This document shows positions 5,659 through 10,045 of a DNA stretch of 10,045 bases, in pieces; the stretch's first letter is position 1; every line of letters starts with the position of its first letter. Below the pieces are notes generated by a model. The model saw nothing but the letters and a program-made list of their open reading frames with translations, did not search any database and had not been told where the DNA came from. The position numbers and the translations under genes were made by a program. This stretch comes from Bacteroidaceae bacterium (GTDB taxonomy: Bacteria > Bacteroidota > Bacteroidia > Bacteroidales > Bacteroidaceae), in assembly GCA_028709135.1 (NCBI GenBank), contig JAQVXN010000048.1:1-10045 (forward strand). Direction: 5' to 3'.

Positions 5659-6837
5659 TTATTTGAGCATTTCTGCTATTTTGTTATTCAATTCTTCTCC
5701 GCGAAGATTCTTGGCGATGATTTTCCCGTCTTGTCCAATTAACACGGTAGCCGGAATGGCAGAAATGCCATAAATCTCTGCACCTTTGGATTGCCATCCT
5801 TTTAGGTCACTCATTTGAGGCCACGTAATTTTCAAATCCGAAATAGCTTTCTTCCAGGCTTCTCCATTGTTGTCTAGCGAAACGCCAACAATTTCGAATC
5901 CTTTATCCTTATAGGCATTGTAGGCATTGACAACGTTAGGCATTTCTGCGCGACAGGGCCCACACCAACTAGCCCAAAAGTCAACGAGGAGCAGTTTGGC
6001 TTTTCCTGCAAAATCAGACAACTTCATGTCTTTCCCTTCCGGCGTTTTCATCGCGAAGTCGGTAAACTGGTTGCCTATTTTGGTAGTCCGCTGTCTGACA
6101 ACCCATTCTTTCATGCGCTGGGTGATTTCTCCGTTTTTGAATTGAGGAGACAATTTGTTAATATCGGCTTGAACTTCTTCGGGGTCCATGGCGTAATACG
6201 ATTGGCTCAGTATGTTAATACCTAAAAGGTTGCTGAGATTTTCTTCCATAAATTTTTTCTGAACAACTTTGGTTTGTTCTTCTATCCCGTCAAATTGTTT
6301 TTCGATAGCTTTTTTGCGTTCGGCTGTCGTCGTCTTGGCCATATATTCTTGGCGAAGGTCGTTGATTTGTTTGTTGAAAGGTTGAAGTTCCTTGTTCATT
6401 GCGGATTCAGCTACATTGGCGGGACTTCCCGTGATGTCTGCGTTGCTGCTTTCTTTGCCCTTTTTGTTGACAGTTATAACTTTTGCATCGAGATAAATGG
6501 GGTCAAACACCATTTCTTCCTCTTTGCCAATTGTAAGATATCCCATGATCGGTGCTGAAACTTTGATGTTTTTCATTTCAAACTTTCCGCCCTTGATAGT
6601 TGCAGAATCGAGGTTGTTCATTTTGCGGTTTTGGAAAATCGCTACATATACTTTTTCACCGTCGTTGATTCCCTGTGTGGAGCCTTTCACAATGATAGGC
6701 AATACTGCAGGAACTTTTTTCTTTACAGTGGTAACAGTCTTTTTGACTGTAGATGAAGCTCTTTTTACCGGGCGTTGCGCCATGATGGGCATGGTGATGA
6801 CAGCCAGCAAAAGAATTGTGAATAGATTTTTTTTCAT
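5659..6837 (-). CDS. TlpA-like periplasmic thiol-disulfide protein with DUF4369-like N-terminal domain
   Basis: A 392-residue exported thioredoxin-fold protein, likely a periplasmic thiol-disulfide reductase. Residues 1-20 are a signal peptide with cleavage after PIMA. A Lys/Arg/Thr-rich linker (22-42) precedes a beta-rich region (about 46-125) matching the DUF4369 pattern; a charged helical segment (about 145-255) follows. The C-terminal AhpC/TSA-thioredoxin domain (about 256-392) carries the active site WCGPC at 291-295 and the cis-proline context IPAT at 361-364. The frame is open for 49 more codons upstream, but the promoter's -7 box is inside that extension, so the ATG at 6835-6837, directly ahead of the signal peptide, is the start. 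It stands alone between its promoter and terminator. Such proteins often serve cytochrome maturation or oxidative stress; the partner is not evident here. Confidence 0.9.
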   Translation of the reverse strand: MKKNLFTILLLAVITMPIMAQRPVKRASSTVKKTVTTVKKKVPAVLPIIVKGSTQGINDGEKVYVAIFQNRKMNNLDSATIKGGKFEMKNIKVSAPIMGYLTIGKEEEMVFDPIYLDAKVITVNKKGKESSNADITGSPANVAESAMNKELQPFNKQINDLRQEYMAKTTTAERKKAIEKQFDGIEEQTKVVQKKFMEENLSNLLGINILSQSYYAMDPEEVQADINKLSPQFKNGEITQRMKEWVVRQRTTKIGNQFTDFAMKTPEGKDMKLSDFAGKAKLLLVDFWASWCGPCRAEMPNVVNAYNAYKDKGFEIVGVSLDNNGEAWKKAISDLKITWPQMSDLKGWQSKGAEIYGISAIPATVLIGQDGKIIAKNLRGEELNNKIAEMLK

Positions 6838-6877
6838 GTGTTTCTTATTTTGTTTGAAAAGATGTATTTCTTTGCGA

Positions 6878-6909
6878 CAAAGATAATTTAAAGTGCGTGT
6901 TTCGCGAAA
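6878..6909 (-). promoter_or_regulatory. Promoter of the TlpA-like gene
   Basis: On the minus strand TATCTTTG (6878-6885) is an exact -7 box. TTTC (6906-6909) lies 20 bases upstream, a one-base departure from TTTG. Transcription should start near 6871, giving a leader of about 34 bases before the ATG at 6837. Confidence 0.65.
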
Positions 6910-6936
6910 TGAAAAGGTAATTATTATTATCAGAAT

Positions 6937-6981
6937 GAAAAAATCTCCCTGCAAAAGACACTTGGTCATTTGCAGGGAGAT
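6937..6981 (-). terminator. Rho-independent terminator of the rpsF-rpsR-rplI operon
   Basis: A perfect 13-bp stem (6943-6955 with 6969-6981) around a 13-base loop, followed on the minus strand by TTTTTT. It lies 21 bases after the rplI stop codon and separates the operon from the TlpA-like gene, which has its own promoter. Confidence 0.92.
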
Positions 6982-7002
6982 CATAATATGATAAAAGTTG
7001 TT

Positions 7003-7455
7003 TTAAGCTTGTTCAGCTACAACTTCAAACGGAATTTCAACAGAAATCTCCTTATGGAGTTTTACAGTTGCCTTATAAGAGCCAATCTGCTTTACGTCGC
7101 TACCCATGAGGATAATTTTGCGGTCGATGTCGAAACCTTTTTCTTTCAGTTTGTCTGAAATCTGCAAGCTGTTCACGGAGCCGTAGATAACGCCGGTAGC
7201 GCTTACTTTCATAGGAATGACAAGGGTTTCAATCTGTGCCAATTTGTCTGCGATGGCTTGTGCGTCGTCTTTGATCTTCGCGATTTTGTGAGCGCGCTGT
7301 CTCAAATTTTCTGCGACAACCTTTTTGGCAGATTCAGAAGCGATAATGGCTTTTCCTGTTGGAATCAAATAATTGCGGCCATAGCCGTCTTTTACGGTTA
7401 CAATGTCATTTTTGTAACCAAGTCTCATGATGTCTTCTTTCAATATGATTTCCAT
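7003..7455 (-). CDS. rplI: 50S ribosomal protein bL9
   Basis: A 150-residue bL9 of the large subunit, close to the 149 residues of E. coli. The N-terminal 23S rRNA-binding domain is recognisable from MEIILKEDI at the start and the VKDGYGRNYLIPTGKA segment at 21-36, followed by the long connecting helix (about 40-75). The C-terminal domain includes SATGVIYGSVNSLQI (85-99) and ends in IPFEVVAE. It is the last gene of the rpsF operon, 13 bases after the rpsR stop codon, and is preceded by a perfect Shine-Dalgarno AAGGAGG that begins within that stop codon. Confidence 0.97.
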   Translation of the reverse strand: MEIILKEDIMRLGYKNDIVTVKDGYGRNYLIPTGKAIIASESAKKVVAENLRQRAHKIAKIKDDAQAIADKLAQIETLVIPMKVSATGVIYGSVNSLQISDKLKEKGFDIDRKIILMGSDVKQIGSYKATVKLHKEISVEIPFEVVAEQA

Positions 7456-7463
7456 ACCTTCGT

Positions 7464-7470
7464 CCTCCTT
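7464..7470 (-). promoter_or_regulatory. Strong Shine-Dalgarno sequence of rplI
   Basis: AAGGAGG lies 8 bases before the rplI ATG and overlaps the rpsR TAA stop (7469-7471). It is fully complementary to the conserved 16S 3' tail (CCTCCTT). Such perfect sites are unusual in Bacteroidota, and no gene in this window outside this operon has one. Confidence 0.85.
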
Positions 7471-7741
7471 ATTTCATTAAGTCAGTTACAAATGGCAGCA
7501 ATGCAAGATGACGTGCGCGTTTAACGGCCTGAGCCACGCGACGTTGATATTTCAAAGAAGTTCCCGTGATGCGGCGTGGCAGGATTTTACCTTGCTCGTT
7601 CAAAAACTTCTTCAGGAATTCTGGGTCTTTGTAATCGATATATTTGATACCGCTCTTTTTGAAACGGCAATATTTTTTCCTCTTCAGTTCTACTGAGGGT
7701 GGTGTTAAATATCTGATTTCTGAATTTTTCTGGTCTGCCAT
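7469..7741 (-). CDS. rpsR: 30S ribosomal protein bS18
   Basis: A 90-residue bS18, which binds the platform of the small subunit as a heterodimer with bS6. The conserved core is visible: KYCRFKKSGIKYIDYKD at 23-39, then LPRRITGTSLKYQRRVAQAVKRAR at 54-77 (rRNA-binding region) and the terminal LALLPFVTD. The first 20 residues are a short extension relative to the 75-residue E. coli protein. Only one Cys is present, so there is no zinc-binding set. It starts two bases after the rpsF stop codon and has a perfect Shine-Dalgarno AAGGAGG inside the end of rpsF, 7 bases before its ATG. In Bacteroidota bS18 helps cover the anti-Shine-Dalgarno, which makes this site interesting. Confidence 0.97.
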   Translation of the reverse strand: MADQKNSEIRYLTPPSVELKRKKYCRFKKSGIKYIDYKDPEFLKKFLNEQGKILPRRITGTSLKYQRRVAQAVKRARHLALLPFVTDLMK

Positions 7742-7743
7742 GA

Positions 7744-8085
7744 TTATGCCTCCTTTTTAGCTTTAAGTGATTGACGTTTGGCTGCGTAAGCAGCTGCATA
7801 CTTCTCCATTTTGACGGTGATGTAGCGAAGAACGCGCTCGTCGCGGCGGTAAGTAAGTTCCAAGCTCTTAACCAAAGTTGGGTCGGCTTTGAAGCCAAAC
7901 ACAATGTAGAAGCCACTGGACTTCTTTTCAATGGCGTAAGCCAATTTGCGCATACCCCAATTCTCTTCGTAAAGAATCTCGGCATTGTGGGAAGTAAGAT
8001 AATCCTTGAATTTCCCAACCGCTTCCTTCATCTGATCATCAGACAAAACGGGAGTTAAAATGAAAACGGTTTCGTACTGATTCAT
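7744..8085 (-). CDS. rpsF: 30S ribosomal protein bS6
   Basis: A 113-residue bS6, partner of bS18 on the platform of the small subunit. MNQYETVFILTPVLSDDQ at the start, the NWGMRKLAYAIEKKSSGFY segment at about 42-60 and RRDERVLRYITVKM at about 80-93 are the family pattern. The C-terminus is a short Lys/Ala-rich tail ending KKEA, of the kind that in E. coli receives glutamates. First gene of the three-gene operon. In contrast to rpsR and rplI, its ATG is preceded only by an A-rich leader with a weak AAGAG, as is normal in this phylum. The leader shows no clear copy of the CCG-containing S6:S18 leader hairpin known from other bacteria. Confidence 0.97.
   Translation of the reverse strand: MNQYETVFILTPVLSDDQMKEAVGKFKDYLTSHNAEILYEENWGMRKLAYAIEKKSSGFYIVFGFKADPTLVKSLELTYRRDERVLRYITVKMEKYAAAYAAKRQSLKAKKEA
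7749..7755 (-). promoter_or_regulatory. Strong Shine-Dalgarno sequence of rpsR
   Basis: AAGGAGG is located within the last codons of rpsF, 7 bases before the rpsR ATG (7739-7741). Here it also encodes part of the lysine/glutamate tail of bS6, so some of the match may be helped by coding constraint. Confidence 0.82.
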
Positions 8086-8130
8086 ACTCTTGTTTGTTAA
8101 TTAATAAATGTATATTGTTTTTAGTGGGTG

Positions 8131-8162
8131 CAAAGTTCGCATTTTTTTCTGAAATAGCCAAA
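8131..8162 (-). promoter_or_regulatory. Promoter of the rpsF-rpsR-rplI operon
   Basis: On the minus strand TTTG (8159-8162), a 20-base spacer, then GAACTTTG (8131-8138), which departs from TAnnTTTG only at its first base. Transcription should begin near 8124, leaving an AT-rich leader of about 39 bases. It is divergent from the marR-type promoter at 8220-8250, some 58 bases away. Confidence 0.65.
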
Positions 8163-8219
8163 TCTGTTCCTGATGTTTTTCGCGTGCGAATACTTTTTGT
8201 GTATTTCGGTTTGCAATAA

Positions 8220-8250
8220 TTGGTGGTATGTGAAGAAATAGGTACATTTG
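8220..8250 (+). promoter_or_regulatory. Promoter of the MarR-family gene
   Basis: TTG (8220-8222), a 20-base spacer, then TACATTTG (8243-8250), an exact -7 box. The transcript should start near 8257, about 26 bases before the ATG. TACATT (8243-8248) and AATGTA (8275-8280) form an inverted pair around the start site that could serve an autoregulatory dimer, though the half-sites are far apart. Confidence 0.65.
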
Positions 8251-8282
8251 TCCTCATAAGTGATATTTGCCCATAATGTATA

Positions 8283-8801
8283 ATGGATTCGAGTATTGAT
8301 TACAGACTGGTGTTTGCTCTGATGAGCGGAAAGGTGAGCAATGCGCTTAACCGCAAACTGAGTGAAAATTTTAAGAAATCCGGCGTTCTGATTTCTGCCG
8401 AGCAATGGAATGTGTTATTAACGTTGACGATGCGCGAGGTTGCTACACAGCAGCAGATTTGCGACGATACGTCGTTTAGTAAGACTACGATGACGCGGCT
8501 CATCAATCAGTTGGTGGAAATGAAAATCATTGAGCGTTATAAGAGTCGTGTGGATTGGCGTTCCAATTATCTTCGAATTACGAAAGAAGGTTTGGCGATA
8601 CGTGACCAGGCTCAATATATTGCATCTAAAACGCTAAAAAATTCTTTACGCGGACTGACGTCAGAAGAAATCAGTGCGGCTCAAAAAGGTTTGAACACGG
8701 TGATGGAGAATTTTAATCGTCAAAGTGAAGTGGCACCGCCGGAGGAGATTACGGAGCTGATGAAGTTCTTCAGACAAAGAAAAAAACGCCGGATGCGTTG
8801 A
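8283..8801 (+). CDS. MarR-family transcriptional regulator
   Basis: A 172-residue winged helix-turn-helix protein, DNA-binding as a dimer. The first helix contributes to dimerisation (about 1-30). The helix-turn-helix covers roughly 50-83, with ATQQQICDDTSFSKTTMTRLI at its core. The wing is marked by VDWRSNYLRITKEG at 94-107, which fits the DxRxxxLxLTxxG signature of the family. A long C-terminal helix is followed by a very basic tail (RQRKKRRMR), longer than in typical members of about 145 residues. There is no Shine-Dalgarno sequence. It is divergent from the ribosomal protein operon and lies 107 bases before a rhamnosidase gene on the same strand. The ligand and targets are unknown, and no transporter or enzyme that MarR proteins usually control is adjacent. 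Confidence 0.92.
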   Translation: MDSSIDYRLVFALMSGKVSNALNRKLSENFKKSGVLISAEQWNVLLTLTMREVATQQQICDDTSFSKTTMTRLINQLVEMKIIERYKSRVDWRSNYLRITKEGLAIRDQAQYIASKTLKNSLRGLTSEEISAAQKGLNTVMENFNRQSEVAPPEEITELMKFFRQRKKRRMR

Positions 8802-8908
8802 CGAGCTTCTGTGAAGAGGGTCTGTTAAGCTTCTTTCCCCGTTTTGCATACTATTTAGAATGAGCCGAGCTCAATATAATTGTTGACATCAAATAATTAA
8901 GAAAGACT

Positions 8909-10045
8909 ATGATAAAATTTAACAAGAATTTGAAGGTGTGCCTGTTGGCTTTCTTCGTCCTGGCAGTTCAGGCTGCGATGGCGGGAATTAAAGTGACGGG
9001 CGCAAAAGTAGAAATGCTGACGAATCCTGTCGGCATAGATTGCGCCGTGCCGCGTTTCAGTTGGGAGATTGTTTCCTCCCAGAAGAATGTGATGCAAACG
9101 GGTTATCGCATTTTGGTGGCGTCGTCTGAGGGCGCCTTGAAGAAAAATGTCGGGGACGTGTGGGATTCCGGAGAGAAAACTTCCGATGTCTCCAATTACA
9201 TTGATTTTGCCGGTGCACCAATGGTTTCACAAAAACGTTATTTTTGGAAGGTTCAGGTTAAGACCAATCGCGGTACCTCGTGGAGTGCACCTGCCTTTTG
9301 GCAAATGGGTTTGCTCCATTCCTCCGATTGGACGGCGCGATGGATTGGGCGCAATTATCCCTCCGATGTCTTGAATGGCCATTCCAAAGTGCGTGCGCGC
9401 TATTTGCGCAAGGATTTTTCTACTGACGGCGCCGTGAAAAAGGCTACACTTTATATTAGCGGCCTGGGACTTTATGAGGCTTATATCAACGGGCAAAGAA
9501 TTGGGAAGCAGGAATTGGCTCCCGGTCCGACGGACTATAATTTTTCGGTAAAATACAATACTTTTGACGTCACCTCACAGGTTAAGCAGGGACGTAATGC
9601 TATCGGCGTCATTCTGGGGAATGGACGTTTTACGACGATGCGTGGTGGCAGTATTCTGCATTTCGGCATGCCTCAATTGTTGGCGCAACTTGAAATTACG
9701 CTCGCCAACGGGCAGAAAGAAGTGATTGTGTCCGACCCCACGTGGAAAATTACGGTCGACGGACCGATCGGTAACAACAACGAATATGACGGGGAGGCCT
9801 ACGATGCCCGTAAGGAAATGCCCGGATGGAATGAGAGTGGTTTCAATGATGCTTCTTGGCAACAAGCCGAAGAAGTTGCTGCCCCGAAAGGCAAGTTGAA
9901 TGCGCAGATGAATCCCAACATAATGATTATGGATCAGGTGAAGCCCGTTTCCATCAAAGAATTGAAACCCGGTGTTTATGTCATGGATATGGGTCAGAAC
10001 ATGGTGGGATGGCTCAGAATGAAAGTGAAAGGCGCCAAGGGCGAT
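8909..10045 (+). CDS. Secreted GH78-type alpha-L-rhamnosidase, 3' end missing
   Basis: First 379 codons of a large exported glycosidase that should release terminal alpha-L-rhamnose from plant or microbial polysaccharides or glycosides. Residues 1-25 are a signal peptide with cleavage after AAMA and no lipobox. Residues 30-135 are the fibronectin-like N-terminal domain (NPVGID, PRFSWEI, QTGYRILVAS, YFWKVQV). The Bac_rhamnosid_N beta-sandwich spans about 160-335, with RYLRKDF and the signature YISGLGLYEAYINGQ near 182-196. The next domain starts around VMDMGQNMVGW (about 358). The catalytic (alpha/alpha)6 barrel, with its acidic residues, lies past the edge, so activity cannot be checked; the family is usually 900 residues or more. 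The reading frame is unbroken to the last base. GC content looks higher than in neighbouring genes. No consensus promoter is visible in the 107-base gap upstream. Confidence 0.9.
   Translation, partial: MIKFNKNLKVCLLAFFVLAVQAAMAGIKVTGAKVEMLTNPVGIDCAVPRFSWEIVSSQKNVMQTGYRILVASSEGALKKNVGDVWDSGEKTSDVSNYIDFAGAPMVSQKRYFWKVQVKTNRGTSWSAPAFWQMGLLHSSDWTARWIGRNYPSDVLNGHSKVRARYLRKDFSTDGAVKKATLYISGLGLYEAYINGQRIGKQELAPGPTDYNFSVKYNTFDVTSQVKQGRNAIGVILGNGRFTTMRGGSILHFGMPQLLAQLEITLANGQKEVIVSDPTWKITVDGPIGNNNEYDGEAYDARKEMPGWNESGFNDASWQQAEEVAAPKGKLNAQMNPNIMIMDQVKPVSIKELKPGVYVMDMGQNMVGWLRMKVKGAKGD

Noticed and set aside
8086..8124. S6:S18 ribosomal leader RNA before rpsF
   Set aside because: The leader is AT-rich with no visible CCG-bearing bulged hairpin, so the known bS6-bS18 binding leader appears absent.
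8802..8850. Terminator after the MarR-family gene
   Set aside because: Only four- to five-base inverted matches such as GAAG/CTTC with a poor T-run; a stable hairpin cannot be drawn.
8842..8882. TTTTG (8842-8846) and TATAATTG (8875-8882) as a promoter for the rhamnosidase gene
   Set aside because: The spacing is far too long and the -7 box has a mismatch at a key T, so I do not call a promoter.

Overview
The window looks like a chromosomal segment of a Bacteroidales-type bacterium (phylum Bacteroidota). Four things point there. Five transcription units start at promoters of the Bacteroidota housekeeping sigma type, a TTTG-like box about 20 bases upstream of TAnnTTTG. Lipoproteins with a lipobox Cys followed by low-complexity tails are present. 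A GldB-like lipoprotein and a TlpA-like thioredoxin with a DUF4369-like N-terminal part occur together. Ordinary genes lack Shine-Dalgarno sequences. No rRNA, tRNA, insertion sequence, CRISPR array or phage gene was seen.

Layout. Positions 1-4802 are a minus-strand run read from right to left: mtaB (tRNA methylthiotransferase), a family 2 glycosyltransferase overlapping mtaB by 4 bases, a GldB-like lipoprotein with its own promoter, an RsmI-type SAM methyltransferase, and the first 148 codons of prmC (release-factor methyltransferase), cut by the window edge. Three of these five genes act on the translation apparatus. A divergent promoter region (4803-5023) separates mtaB from a strongly expressed-looking 68-residue lipoprotein on the plus strand, which ends at a clear terminator. 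A gene-free stretch (5288-5604) follows, holding an interleaved inverted repeat.

Positions 5605-6909 hold a periplasmic TlpA-like thiol-disulfide protein on the minus strand with its own promoter and a perfect 15-bp terminator. Positions 6936-8162 hold the ribosomal protein operon rpsF-rpsR-rplI (bS6, bS18, bL9), again with promoter and terminator. A MarR-family regulator is divergently transcribed from it at 8283. The window ends inside a secreted GH78-type alpha-L-rhamnosidase (plus strand), the only obviously accessory, polysaccharide-degrading gene.

Most of the window is ordinary housekeeping sequence, and I do not see a convincing undescribed multi-gene system. The observation I rate highest is that rpsR and rplI, alone among the genes here, carry perfect AAGGAGG Shine-Dalgarno sequences at ideal spacing. 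In this phylum the anti-Shine-Dalgarno is normally hidden on the ribosome by bS21, bS18 and bS6, so an SD in front of the bS18 gene suggests feedback control. Promoter mapping also moves the likely start of the GldB-like protein to a TTG codon.
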